From the NCBI GenBank assembly GCA_945865545.1, contig CAMBEQ010000002.1, positions 41,433 to 105,432 of the forward strand: a DNA stretch of 64,000 bases, in the 5' to 3' direction. Position numbers and translations under genes: made by a program. This stretch comes from Sediminibacterium ginsengisoli (GTDB lineage Bacteria; Bacteroidota; Bacteroidia; Chitinophagales; Chitinophagaceae). Below, piece after piece: positions 18,965 through 29,393 of the stretch (positions within the stretch are counted from its first letter, which is position 1; each line of letters begins with the position of its first letter). Under the pieces are notes generated by a model. The model saw only the letters and a program-made list of their open reading frames with translations. It was not told where the DNA came from and searched no databases.

Positions 18965-20070
18965 CTTTCTGGAATTTCGTTATTGGAAGCTACTAAATAA
19001 TCTTTGTAACTACAAGGCGCCCATTCATTATTATGCGTTTGCATCCACCATCTACCAGTGCTTTTGCTTTGTAAAAAATTGGTTTCAATATCAGCAAAAG
19101 CGATATGAAATTCTTTAAATCTTTCCGAATCAGACAAAGGAGATTCTTTTTTTCCTTTTTGCACTCCATCTAAAATGTACCAAATCATTTGTGCCATTTG
19201 AATGGCTGTTAAATGATTCGTATCCAACTCGGCTTGGTATCCAAATAAACCAATGGTACTCGTTTTCCAACTCATTCCAGCATATTGCATCAGTACACAA
19301 GCTTCTTCCCCATTAAATCCATTGGGTGTAATAATATTTGCTGGCGCTTGAGCATTTTGAATAGCACTAATATCAAAACTCATCATATGACTGTCTCTAA
19401 TCACTGGCTCCATTTCCTCTAAATCTTCTCTCACTTTACCTAATCTAAAACAATCAAATCTTAATTTATCAATGGTCTCCAACATTTGCGGATGCATAAA
19501 ATAACTTTGGAAGCCAATATGTGCATAGTGATTTAGATGATTCGGAAGGCCGGTGAATAATTCTTCTAAAAAATGATCCGATGGAAGCCTTGCTTCCAAA
19601 TCTAAATCTATCTTGGCATCTACCAAAACCGCATTCACCAATGTAGGTACAGAAGTATAAGCATGATATTGGGCTAAGGTTAAATCATGTGACCCCCCTA
19701 TAATAACTATTTTTTTACTTTGTAAAAGAAGTTCTGATATTACCGTTCTTAAAGCTGCATAACTATCCTGAATGGATTGACCCAATTTCACATTCCCTAT
19801 ATCAACAATATTTACTTGCGTATGCCAATAATAAAGTGAATACAATGCCGCCCTAATACCATCCGCTGCTTCAAATCCATTTAAAGCGTAACCGCCCCCT
19901 CTAGATTCACCTGCGCCTATAATGACTAAATCAGCCATTGAAATGTCTGGAATTTCGCCCTCATTTGCTTTGATATGCTTACCCAATTGGGTATCTCGAT
20001 AGCCTTCATCCTTGGACAGCAGGTCCAAATTAATAGGTTCAAGATAGTCTTTGATAGAAGTTAAGGACAT
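18937..20070 (-). CDS. Arginase/formimidoylglutamase-fold protein with incomplete metal site
   Basis: The protein has 377 residues of the ureohydrolase fold, which in active members binds two Mn ions and hydrolyses arginine, agmatine or formiminoglutamate. The three ligand motifs are recognisable but altered. GGSHD (125-129) keeps the His. DAHxD reads DAKID (151-155) with His replaced by Lys. SxDxD reads SFDIS (231-235) with the second Asp replaced by Ser. Four of six ligands remain. No hut genes or arginine genes are adjacent. It is either a single-metal enzyme with a different substrate or a non-catalytic binding protein. It overlaps the PBP4 gene downstream. Confidence 0.82.
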   Translation of the reverse strand: MSLTSIKDYLEPINLDLLSKDEGYRDTQLGKHIKANEGEIPDISMADLVIIGAGESRGGGYALNGFEAADGIRAALYSLYYWHTQVNIVDIGNVKLGQSIQDSYAALRTVISELLLQSKKIVIIGGSHDLTLAQYHAYTSVPTLVNAVLVDAKIDLDLEARLPSDHFLEELFTGLPNHLNHYAHIGFQSYFMHPQMLETIDKLRFDCFRLGKVREDLEEMEPVIRDSHMMSFDISAIQNAQAPANIITPNGFNGEEACVLMQYAGMSWKTSTIGLFGYQAELDTNHLTAIQMAQMIWYILDGVQKGKKESPLSDSERFKEFHIAFADIETNFLQSKSTGRWWMQTHNNEWAPCSYKDYLVASNNEIPERWLRALERE

Positions 20071-20130
20071 GTGTTGGTATTAACTACTAGAATTAACGCT
20101 GAAAGCATCAAAAGATTGTATAAAAAGGGC

Positions 20131-20826
20131 CTAATCTTGAAATTTATAGCCCACCCCTCTAATGGAAATAAAATGAACTGGGTTTTTAGGATCTAGCTCG
20201 AAATATTTTCTAAAACTTAGAATAAAATTATCAATCGTTCTGGTGTTAGGAAAAACATGGTATCCCCACACCGTTTGTAAAATTCTTTCTCTTGTAATGA
20301 CCGTATTTTTATTTTCTATTAATAACTTCAAAAGCATGGCTTCCTTTTTTGTTAAAGTTATTTTCTCTCCTACAGTATTGATGGCTTCTAAAGATTTAAA
20401 TTGAATGGTATTGCCATTGAAAAAGTACTCTTCAACTTGAGCAGGTTGATGAATGGCAGTAGATTTTTGAATGAGTTTTGATACCCTTAATAAGAGTTCC
20501 TCTAAATTAAATGGCTTGGTCAAATAATCATCTGCCCCTAATTTTAAACCATGTACCCGATTGGCACTGGTATTTTTTGCACTAAGTATAAGAATAGGAG
20601 TAGTAATATTATTTAAACGAACGGTTTCGGTAATGGCAAAGCCATCTAATTCGGGCAACATCACATCTAAAATAATTAAATCAAAATGTGCTTGTTGTAT
20701 TTGCTTTAAAGCATTTGGTCCATCAAAAGCCGAACTTACGGTATAGCCTTCCATTTCGAGATTCAACTTTAGTGCATCATGCAAATGCTCTTCATCTTCC
20801 ACTAATAGTATTTCAAATTTTGCCAT
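20131..20826 (-). CDS. OmpR/PhoB-family response regulator
   Basis: The protein has 231 residues. An N-terminal receiver domain has the phosphoacceptor D54 in LIILDVMLPELDGF, the acidic pair ED at 11-12 and the conserved Lys of LTKPF. A C-terminal winged helix (about 130-231) contains ITRERILQTVWG and TRTIDNFILSFRKYF. It is a DNA-binding output protein. It starts 2 nt after the stop of the histidine kinase gene and is the last gene of yicC-gldH-kinase-regulator. Confidence 0.95.
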   Translation of the reverse strand: MAKFEILLVEDEEHLHDALKLNLEMEGYTVSSAFDGPNALKQIQQAHFDLIILDVMLPELDGFAITETVRLNNITTPILILSAKNTSANRVHGLKLGADDYLTKPFNLEELLLRVSKLIQKSTAIHQPAQVEEYFFNGNTIQFKSLEAINTVGEKITLTKKEAMLLKLLIENKNTVITRERILQTVWGYHVFPNTRTIDNFILSFRKYFELDPKNPVHFISIRGVGYKFQD

Positions 20827-20828
20827 AC

Positions 20829-21812
20829 TTATGAGTTAGTAAAAGTAACAGTGAAAATACTTCCTTTTAAATCATTGGGCTGTACTTGAAGGGTGGCATT
20901 GTGAAAAGAAGTGATTTTTTTGCATAAATAAAGACCTAAGCCTGTGCCTTTACTTGCTCTAGTACTCTCCTCTCCTACACGATAAAATTTTTCAAATATT
21001 TTTTCTCTATCCATGACTGGCACACCAATGCCTTGATCCTTTACAGCTAAATTAATTTTATGATCGACCATTTGCAGATGAATATCTATAGGCGTATTGC
21101 CAGGTGAATACTTGTGCGCATTATCTAATAAATTATTCAATAGTATTTGAATTAATAAAGTTTCTCCCTCAATAAAAATAGCTTCTTCTACAAAAGAGTT
21201 GCAGGAGCGTAATGGGAATCGTTCTTGAAAAGAATGTACTATTTCTTTCACTAGTTTTGATAAGTCAATTTCTTGCCGATTGGCCTCATACTGCCCCATA
21301 TCTAATTGCGATGCCAATAAAATATTATTAGAAAGCGCATCTAATCTTTTAGTTTCTTTAAGTGTGGCTTCTAATAACTTGTTTTGCTGAGCAGGGTCCA
21401 AAGTTCTTTTTAAAAGTGTTTCAATATTTAAATGAGAAATGGCAATAGGGGTTTTTAATTCATGCGTAACAGCCATCATGAAATTTTGTTGTTGATTAGA
21501 ATAACGTAATTGTTTCAACAAAGATCGATACACATAAATCGCACCAAGTAAAAAAAGAAATAAAAATGTAATTCCTTCTCCAATAAATTGTTTTGTTTTT
21601 CGTAATTGAAAATCTTGAATAAACTTAACTTTTTGTTTTAAAGTTGCATCGTTTAACTGAATAGATTGAAATTTAATAGTAGCTATTTCATTATTCTGTC
21701 TTTCTAATGCAACATACCACCAAATAAACGCGGCAATCATATAGATTAAGAAAACCCAATAAATAAAACTTACTAATTTGAGTTTATTTATTTTAAATAA
21801 TGGCCATTTCAT
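20829..21812 (-). CDS. Membrane sensor histidine kinase
   Basis: The protein has 327 residues. Two membrane segments (about 13-35 and 78-96) flank a short periplasmic loop of about 40 residues, too small for a typical ligand-binding domain. The HisKA domain has H117 in AVTHELKTPIA. The HATPase has N, G1 and G2 boxes (LLDNAHKYSPG, VKDQGIGV, GTGLGLYL). Its start overlaps the gldH stop by four bases (ATGA), indicating translational coupling with the lipoprotein GldH. It is the cognate kinase of the regulator immediately downstream. The signal is unknown. Confidence 0.94.
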   Translation of the reverse strand: MKWPLFKINKLKLVSFIYWVFLIYMIAAFIWWYVALERQNNEIATIKFQSIQLNDATLKQKVKFIQDFQLRKTKQFIGEGITFLFLFLLGAIYVYRSLLKQLRYSNQQQNFMMAVTHELKTPIAISHLNIETLLKRTLDPAQQNKLLEATLKETKRLDALSNNILLASQLDMGQYEANRQEIDLSKLVKEIVHSFQERFPLRSCNSFVEEAIFIEGETLLIQILLNNLLDNAHKYSPGNTPIDIHLQMVDHKINLAVKDQGIGVPVMDREKIFEKFYRVGEESTRASKGTGLGLYLCKKITSFHNATLQVQPNDLKGSIFTVTFTNS

Positions 21813-22288
21813 AATTTAACCTTTTCAACTCTAATACCGGTGGATAAAATATTTTGAAGGGGATCTTCGCGCATGGTATGTTCTAGCGTGAAAGTGGTAA
21901 TTCCCTTTTTAAAATGAGTAGGCGTAGTCATTAAAGGAATTCTTTGGTCAAATATATCATCCATGCCCGTTCCCAGCCATCCTTTGCCTTCATCTGCCAT
22001 ATTTAAATTTAGATTTTGTATGATGGCAGAATCATTCGGTGATTGGATAGATAATTTCAGCCAAATATTTTTATAATGATACGCATTATGATGTCTAATA
22101 ACAAAATATACTTTATACGAAGCATTGGTATCCGTAATATTAAATTGATAAGCATTGGCTTGCTTCGCAGACCAACTGTGTTCTGGGAAAATAGTAGTTT
22201 GTTCGAAAAGGGGTATGGTTTGGCAACTTGTTAAAAACAATCCTAAAGCCATCAATAAACCAAACCCTTTATTAATTAACCCCTTCAT
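21809..22288 (-). CDS. gldH: Gliding-motility lipoprotein GldH
   Basis: The protein has 159 residues with a lipobox (GLFLTSC, Cys22). The body matches the GldH pattern: F-x-x-x-W near the start of the mature protein, FNITDTNASYKVYFVIRH, AYHYKNIWLKL and a C-terminal GIRVEKV. GldH is required for gliding and type IX secretion-linked motility in Flavobacterium johnsoniae, but it is also kept in non-gliding members of the phylum. It starts 1 nt after yicC ends and overlaps the histidine kinase gene, so it belongs to a four-gene operon. Confidence 0.85.
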   Translation of the reverse strand: MKGLINKGFGLLMALGLFLTSCQTIPLFEQTTIFPEHSWSAKQANAYQFNITDTNASYKVYFVIRHHNAYHYKNIWLKLSIQSPNDSAIIQNLNLNMADEGKGWLGTGMDDIFDQRIPLMTTPTHFKKGITTFTLEHTMREDPLQNILSTGIRVEKVKL

Positions 22289-22289
22289 T

Positions 22290-23165
22290 TTACAACACGT
22301 TTAAAATTTGTTCTTTTGCTTTTTCTAATTCATCTTTCATTAAAATAACTGCTTTTTGTATGTCAACATCATTGGCTTTTGATCCGGTGGTATTAATTTC
22401 TCTTCCCATTTCTTGCAATATAAAAGATAATTTTTTCCCTTTCGAAGGTTCAACTTCCTTTAAAATACTTTTAAAATAAACACAATGATTGGTGAGTCTA
22501 ACTCTTTCTTCAGAAATATCAATTTTTTCAATATAATAAATAAGCTCTTGCTCTAATCTATTATTATCATACTTATCCACTCCTACATATTGCTCTAATA
22601 ATTTCACCAAGCCCTCTTTTATTTTTGTTCTACGATTGGGCTCGAATTGCTCAATTAAAGCTTGTTGCTTTTCGATAGCTGCTACTCTTTCTAATAAATC
22701 TTTTTCTATACTCTTTCCTTCATCTTGACGATGTTTAATTAAATGTGTTATGGCTTGCTGAAGCAAATCGCTTAATGAACTCCACTCTTCCTCTGTCAGT
22801 ACTTCATTGCTAGAGGAAACCACATCGGGCATTTTTAATAAAGTACTTAATATATTTTCTTTTTCAATACCTAATTCATTAGCCAATTCAATGATTGGCT
22901 GATAATAAGATTTTGCCAATTCTTTATTAATACTCACTGGCTTTGCAACACCATTGGATTTAATAGATATACTACACTCTATACTACCACGAAACAATGT
23001 CTCATTTAATTTGTTTCTAATTTCAACTTCATAGGGTTTAAGCAAGGAAGGAATATTTAAACGCAAATCAAATTGTTTGCCATTTAATGACTTTACTTCC
23101 ACCAAAAATGTTTTGTCTTTAAAAATGGCTTCGGAACGGCCATATCCAGTCATGGAATGTAACAT
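22290..23165 (-). CDS. yicC: YicC family endoribonuclease
   Basis: The protein has 291 residues. It begins MLHSMTGYGRSEA, the family hallmark, and ends in the DUF1732 region with the conserved GKKLSFILQEMGREINTTGSKAND segment. E. coli YicC is an RNase that acts on small RNAs such as RyhB. The second Met (MTGYGR) is an alternative start. It is the first gene of the yicC-gldH-kinase-regulator operon. A probable promoter (TACCTTTA at 23190-23197 on the minus strand, with TTTTG about 16 nt upstream) precedes it. Confidence 0.92.
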   Translation of the reverse strand: MLHSMTGYGRSEAIFKDKTFLVEVKSLNGKQFDLRLNIPSLLKPYEVEIRNKLNETLFRGSIECSISIKSNGVAKPVSINKELAKSYYQPIIELANELGIEKENILSTLLKMPDVVSSSNEVLTEEEWSSLSDLLQQAITHLIKHRQDEGKSIEKDLLERVAAIEKQQALIEQFEPNRRTKIKEGLVKLLEQYVGVDKYDNNRLEQELIYYIEKIDISEERVRLTNHCVYFKSILKEVEPSKGKKLSFILQEMGREINTTGSKANDVDIQKAVILMKDELEKAKEQILNVL

Positions 23166-23225
23166 AGTAATACCTGTTTAAATAGTGAATAAAGGTATTA
23201 AATAATAGGCAAGCAAAAGCATTTT

Positions 23226-23966
23226 TTAGAAATCGATTCCTACCCAATTCTTCTTACGCAGCTGGTATTGCTCAAAATCAAAACTATATAACTTACCCGG
23301 GCGATGGTTTACATGCTGTTCCATTTCATTGGTATCAATTAAAAAGCCCATACTGGCAAATTTTTTCCTAAAATTTCGACGATCTAAAGTAGTGTCTAAA
23401 ATAGCCTCATATACATTTTGCAATTGTCTTAAAGAGAATTTTTCAGGCAATAAATTTAATGCCAAAGGGTGCTCTTGTATGCGCTTCTGTAGCCATCTAT
23501 AGCAGCATTCTAGTATTTCTTTATGGTCAAAAGCCATTTCAGAAATTTGCTTTACAGGATGCCAGTTTAATTCATTGTCGGTTATTTCTAATGAGTGGTG
23601 TTTACTATTTAAAAGCGATGCGTAAACCGTTGTTACTACCCTACCCCCAGGATGCCTATTGGGTTGACTAAAAGTTTGTACTTGTTCTAAATACACTTTT
23701 TTCATGCCCGTTCTTTCCTCTAGGACCCGATTGGCTGCTGTAGATAAATCTTCATTGGAGTTTACCTTATCTCCCAATAAGGACAATTTGCCTTTGAATA
23801 GGTCCAAATCGCTCTTAATTAACAGTACCTGTAAGGAGTTTTCTTCAAAGCCAAATAGGACACAATCCACGGTCAAAGGCACTTTGGGATAGGACAGAAC
23901 CAATTGAACTGCATCTTTATTCCCAATAGGACTAGTTTCAGAGATGGTTTTATTCGTATTGGGCAT
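23226..23966 (-). CDS. Nudix-domain transcriptional regulator (NrtR/AraR type)
   Basis: The protein has 246 residues. An N-terminal Nudix domain (about 20-150) is followed by a C-terminal winged helix (LRQLQNVYEAILDTTLDRRNFRKKF...). The Nudix box should contain REUxEExGU, but here it reads RVLEERTGM, so catalytic glutamates are missing and hydrolysis is unlikely. NrtR-type regulators use the domain to sense ADP-ribose or sugar metabolites. In Bacteroides the related AraR controls arabinose genes. No sugar utilisation genes are adjacent, so the regulon cannot be read from context. It is divergent from ligA. Confidence 0.88.
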   Translation of the reverse strand: MPNTNKTISETSPIGNKDAVQLVLSYPKVPLTVDCVLFGFEENSLQVLLIKSDLDLFKGKLSLLGDKVNSNEDLSTAANRVLEERTGMKKVYLEQVQTFSQPNRHPGGRVVTTVYASLLNSKHHSLEITDNELNWHPVKQISEMAFDHKEILECCYRWLQKRIQEHPLALNLLPEKFSLRQLQNVYEAILDTTLDRRNFRKKFASMGFLIDTNEMEQHVNHRPGKLYSFDFEQYQLRKKNWVGIDF

Positions 23967-24068
23967 ATGATAGGGTCACCTAAATTGTGAGTAAGTTCGA
24001 GCTGTAGAAAAATAAATTTTTCAGAACTAAAAATACGAAATAAAAGAATAAAACAATTTGTATTTTAG

Positions 24069-26333
<2,265 letters not shown>

Positions 26334-26347
26334 ATAAACAATAAAAA

Positions 26348-27346
26348 CTAAATAATCCCCTTACTTGCTAGATATTCCGCAATCTGCACCGCATTGGTAG
26401 CAGCTCCTTTACGTAAGTTATCGCTCACAATCCACATGTTTAAAGTTTTCGCTTGTGTTTCATCGCGGCGCAAACGGCCCACAAACACCTCGTCTTTTTC
26501 GTGCGCCCATAAAGGCATTGGATAAAATTGTTCGGCATCATTTTGTTGAACTACTACTCCTGGCGCGGCAGCTAATACGGCTATCAATTCTTTTAAATCA
26601 AACTCATTTTCAAATTCTACATTCACACTCTCACTGTGCCCACCCATCACCGGAATACGAACAGTCGTGGCTGTTACTTTAATACTATCATCTTGCATAA
26701 TTTTGCAAGTTTCTTTAACCATTTTCATTTCTTCTTTGGTATATCCATTGTCTAAGAAAACATCTATTTGCGGAATGGCATTTAAATCAATAGCATATTT
26801 GTAAGCCCTATCTTCGGTTGCTACTTTAACTCCCTTTCTTTCTTCCATTAATTGATCAACTGCTTTTTTGCCGGTACCTGTAACACTTTGATAGGTGCTT
26901 ACCACCACTCTTTTAATTGTATACTTTGCATGCAAAGGTTGCAAAGCTACTACCATTTGAATGGTAGAGCAATTGGGATTAGCAATAATTAAATCATCTG
27001 CAGTTAATACGGATGCATTTACTTCTGGGACTACTAATTTTTTAGTAGGATCCATTCTCCATGCAGAAGAATTATCAATTACCCTAATTCCTGCTGATGC
27101 AAATTTTGGCGCCCACTCCAATGAAGTGCTCCCACCTGCAGAAAAAATAGCCACTGCTGGCTTAGCTGCAATACCCTCTCCCATACCCACTATTTTATAG
27201 GACTTCCCTTTAAAGCTTACTTCCTTACCCACGGAACGAGCAGAAGCCACTGGGATTAATTCAGTTACTGGAAAATTTCTTTCCGCTAAAACTTGTAACA
27301 TTTTTGTGCCTACTAGTCCTGTAGCACCAACAACTGCAACTTTCAT
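26348..27346 (-). CDS. asd: Aspartate-semialdehyde dehydrogenase
   Basis: The protein has 332 residues. It converts aspartyl phosphate to aspartate semialdehyde, the branch point to lysine, diaminopimelate, threonine, methionine and isoleucine. An NAD(P)-binding GATGLVG at 7-13 precedes the catalytic Cys in NPNCSTIQMV; GGHSESVNVEF and the C-terminal WIVSDNLRKGAATNAVQIAEYL are also present. Its 5' region is unusual: an intrinsic terminator sits 20-25 nt before the ATG, preceded by a short Lys/Thr/Met/Ile-rich ORF and a promoter box, so it is probably controlled by attenuation. Confidence 0.97.
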   Translation of the reverse strand: MKVAVVGATGLVGTKMLQVLAERNFPVTELIPVASARSVGKEVSFKGKSYKIVGMGEGIAAKPAVAIFSAGGSTSLEWAPKFASAGIRVIDNSSAWRMDPTKKLVVPEVNASVLTADDLIIANPNCSTIQMVVALQPLHAKYTIKRVVVSTYQSVTGTGKKAVDQLMEERKGVKVATEDRAYKYAIDLNAIPQIDVFLDNGYTKEEMKMVKETCKIMQDDSIKVTATTVRIPVMGGHSESVNVEFENEFDLKELIAVLAAAPGVVVQQNDAEQFYPMPLWAHEKDEVFVGRLRRDETQAKTLNMWIVSDNLRKGAATNAVQIAEYLASKGII

Positions 27347-27370
27347 TTTTATTTATTTTATAAATTTAAA

Positions 27371-27396
27371 AAGCCTCCCAATTTCTTGGAAGGCTT
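27371..27396 (-). terminator. Attenuator-type intrinsic terminator in the asd leader
   Basis: On the minus strand an 11-bp stem (AAGCCUUCCAA with UUGGGAGGCUU, one G-U pair) is closed by a UUC/GAA-type four-nt loop (GAAA) and followed by UUUUU. It ends about 24 nt before the asd ATG. Readthrough is therefore needed for asd expression unless a promoter lies inside the hairpin. The 5' arm GCCUUCC (27388-27394) can instead pair with GGAAGGU (27429-27435), which would be an antiterminator. Confidence 0.75.
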
Positions 27397-27399
27397 CTG

Positions 27400-27475
27400 A
27401 ATATATTTTTAGCATACAAACAATCAGCACCTTCCTATTACAGGGGTTTCATAATTTGTTTTGTATGTTTATATT
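27400..27475 (-). promoter_or_regulatory. Alternative-structure region of the asd leader
   Basis: On the minus strand AAUAUA/UAUAUU (27470-27475 with 27400-27405) and CAUACAAA/UUUGUAUG (27460-27467 with 27413-27420) form an outer stem. Inside it ACCCCU (27442-27447) pairs with AGGAAGGU (27429-27436) with an AA bulge. The last strand is also complementary to the terminator 5' arm, so the inner stem, antiterminator and terminator exclude each other. The 5' strands lie in the leader ORF, whose stop is adjacent to the switching strand. Confidence 0.5.
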
Positions 27476-27482
27476 TTGTCAT
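27438..27482 (-). CDS. Candidate asd leader peptide MTKYKHTKQIMKPL
   Basis: The ORF has 14 codons from ATG to TAA, followed in frame by TAG. Nine residues are Met, Thr, Lys or Ile (M, T, K, K, T, K, I, M, K), the end products that depend on the downstream enzyme Asd. It begins about 30 nt after the predicted transcription start. Its last codons form one arm of the leader structure. This is the composition expected of an attenuation control peptide, as in thrL of E. coli. Lys and Thr are common in AT-rich random ORFs, so enrichment alone is not proof. Confidence 0.55.
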   Translation of the reverse strand: MTKYKHTKQIMKPL

Positions 27483-27518
27483 GTCTTGAACGAAATTAAT
27501 TCGAAACCAATGAATCAC

Positions 27519-27526
27519 CAAATTTA
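27519..27526 (-). promoter_or_regulatory. Promoter -7 box for the asd leader
   Basis: On the minus strand TAAATTTG is an exact TAnnTTTG match. Its first three bases are the TAA stop codon of the sugar-kinase gene. Initiation about 7 nt downstream would give a leader of about 165 nt before asd. A clear TTG at the usual -33 spacing is not seen (the nearest is 14 nt upstream), which lowers confidence. Confidence 0.5.
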
Positions 27527-28444
27527 TACTAATTCAATATCAAAATTAACCAGCTGAACGAACGATTGTATGCGTTCTTTAATATCCGCTTCGTTAATTT
27601 CAGTCAAACGTTGAGTGCCAAATTTTTCTACACAAAAACTTGCCAAAGCACTACCTACAATAATTGCAGACTTCATGTTATTGAAAGAAAAATCTTTTGT
27701 TTTTGCCAAGTGTGCAACAAAACCACCAGCAAAAGTATCTCCAGCACCAGTAGGATCAAATACATCTTCTAATGGTAAGGCAGGTGCAAAAAACACTTCA
27801 GATTTATGAAATAAAAGCGCTCCATGTTCCCCTTTCTTAATAATTAAAAACTTAGGCCCCATTGCCATAATTTTTTTCGCCGCTTTCACTAAACTGTATT
27901 CACCACTTAATTGACGTGCTTCACTATCATTCACCATTAAAACATCTACCAAACTAATAGTATGCAATAAGTCGTCCATCATTATTTCCATCCAAAAATT
28001 CATCGTATCCATTACGATTAATTTAGGTCGATTTTTCATTTGCTTAATCACACTACTTTGTACTCCTGGTACTAAATTACCCAACATTAAAATTTCACAG
28101 TCTTGATAACTGTCTGGTACAACAGGTTGGAAATTTTCTAATACATTTAATTGGGTCTCGATTGTATCACGCGTGTTCATATCTAAATGATACTTACCAC
28201 TCCAGAAAAATGTTTTTTCGTCTTTTTTTATTTGAACGCCTTCTAAAATGACTCCTCTTGCCGCAAGTGCATCTAATTCAGACTGAGGAAAATCACCTCC
28301 AACAACAGAAATTTGCTTCACCGTAGTGAAGTTAGAAGCACACCATGCAATATAGGTGGCCGCTCCACCAATTATTTTATCACTTTTCCCAAATGGGGTT
28401 TCAATGGCATCAAAGGCCATGGATCCTACAACAACTAATGACAT
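27524..28444 (-). CDS. PfkB-family carbohydrate/nucleoside kinase
   Basis: The protein has 306 residues of the ribokinase fold. The N-terminal GGAATYIAWCASNF binding segment and the C-terminal PfkB signature DPTGAGDTFAGGF are intact, with the catalytic Asp in that motif. It uses ATP to phosphorylate a sugar or nucleoside. Substrate cannot be fixed from sequence; adenosine-kinase-like and ribokinase-like members both occur in this phylum. Its stop codon overlaps the asd promoter box, and no terminator is visible between it and the asd leader, so some asd transcripts may start at this gene. Confidence 0.9.
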   Translation of the reverse strand: MSLVVVGSMAFDAIETPFGKSDKIIGGAATYIAWCASNFTTVKQISVVGGDFPQSELDALAARGVILEGVQIKKDEKTFFWSGKYHLDMNTRDTIETQLNVLENFQPVVPDSYQDCEILMLGNLVPGVQSSVIKQMKNRPKLIVMDTMNFWMEIMMDDLLHTISLVDVLMVNDSEARQLSGEYSLVKAAKKIMAMGPKFLIIKKGEHGALLFHKSEVFFAPALPLEDVFDPTGAGDTFAGGFVAHLAKTKDFSFNNMKSAIIVGSALASFCVEKFGTQRLTEINEADIKERIQSFVQLVNFDIELV

Positions 28445-28644
28445 GTTTATTTATTTAATTTTCAGCTGCGAAACTACGATTTTTACTGCTAAGTAGATTT
28501 TAGATTAAGATAAGAGCCAGAATTGGTTCTAAGTGGTTGATAATCAAAAAACTAACAAAATAGCTTGTTTTTTTAAATTATAACCCCTTTTAAAAGAAAT
28601 AATTCTATAATTTCGTACTAACAAATTACCAATTTTATAGTTAT

Positions 28645-29241
28645 ATGGGCAGAATTAAAACGGAGAAAAACGGATCAAGAAAAGATGTAATTGTTAGTAA
28701 AGCAGCCACTCTTTTTAGAGAAAAAGGATATAAAGCAGCAAGCATGCGAGATTTAGCAGAGGCCGTAGGGGTAGAAGCAGCTAGCTTATACAATCACATC
28801 AAATCAAAAAGCGAATTGCTCCATGAATTGGTTTTTAATGTGGCCAATAGATTTGTACTAAAAATGGATGAGATTGAGTCTGAGCCCATCAGCTCTCTTC
28901 AAAAAATGGAAAAATTATTACGCTTTCACATCAGCGAAATGATCAATAGTTACGAGGAAGTATATGTAAGTGACAGGGAATGGAAACATTTGTCAGATCC
29001 CTATTTATCAAATTATCAAAATCAACGAAGAGTATACCGCAAAAGGATTGCAGCGATTATTGAAGAAGGAATTAGAAATAAAGAAATCAAAGCTATTGAC
29101 GCGCCTACGGTGGTATTAATATTTTTACACGCAGTAAGTGGTATTGAAAGTTGGCATAGATCTACCAAAAAAATAAGTGCTTCTGAATTAGAACAAAATA
29201 TGGTGGCTATTTTAATAGACGGATTAAAAGCCAATAAATAA
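28645..29241 (+). CDS. TetR-family transcriptional regulator
   Basis: The protein has 198 residues. The N-terminal helix-turn-helix (about 15-60) includes AATLFREKGYKAASMRDLAEAVGVEAASLYNHIKSK in the canonical TetR arrangement. The C-terminal domain resembles the TetR_C_33/PaaR-like group that responds to acyl-CoA esters, but that assignment is uncertain. No fatty acid or phenylacetate genes are near. The gene stands alone between the divergent sugar-kinase gene and obg. A near-consensus TAATTTCG lies about 30 nt upstream. Confidence 0.9.
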   Translation: MGRIKTEKNGSRKDVIVSKAATLFREKGYKAASMRDLAEAVGVEAASLYNHIKSKSELLHELVFNVANRFVLKMDEIESEPISSLQKMEKLLRFHISEMINSYEEVYVSDREWKHLSDPYLSNYQNQRRVYRKRIAAIIEEGIRNKEIKAIDAPTVVLIFLHAVSGIESWHRSTKKISASELEQNMVAILIDGLKANK

Positions 29242-29368
29242 AACCATAACGGTGTTATACTCACTTACATTCTAAGCAAACAATACTGCTACTTTATTAG
29301 CTTTTGTAATAAGCAATTTGCATTTAGACAGCTACTATAATAATACTGTTTTAGCCGTAAGATTTAGT

Positions 29369-29376
29369 TAACTTTG
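29369..29376 (+). promoter_or_regulatory. Promoter -7 box of obg
   Basis: TAACTTTG matches TAnnTTTG exactly and lies 17 nt before the GTG start of obg. A short leader of about 11 nt is implied. No clear TTG is visible at the -33 position. Confidence 0.6.
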
Positions 29377-29393
29377 CCATTCATTACAACTAA

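Noticed and set aside
27400..27475. Resemblance of the asd leader (UGAAACCCC...AAGGUGCUGAUU) to the SAM-I riboswitch core
   Set aside because: The GCAACC strand that pairs with GGUGC, the kink-turn and the usual P1 are missing. The in-frame Lys/Thr/Met/Ile ORF explains the region better.
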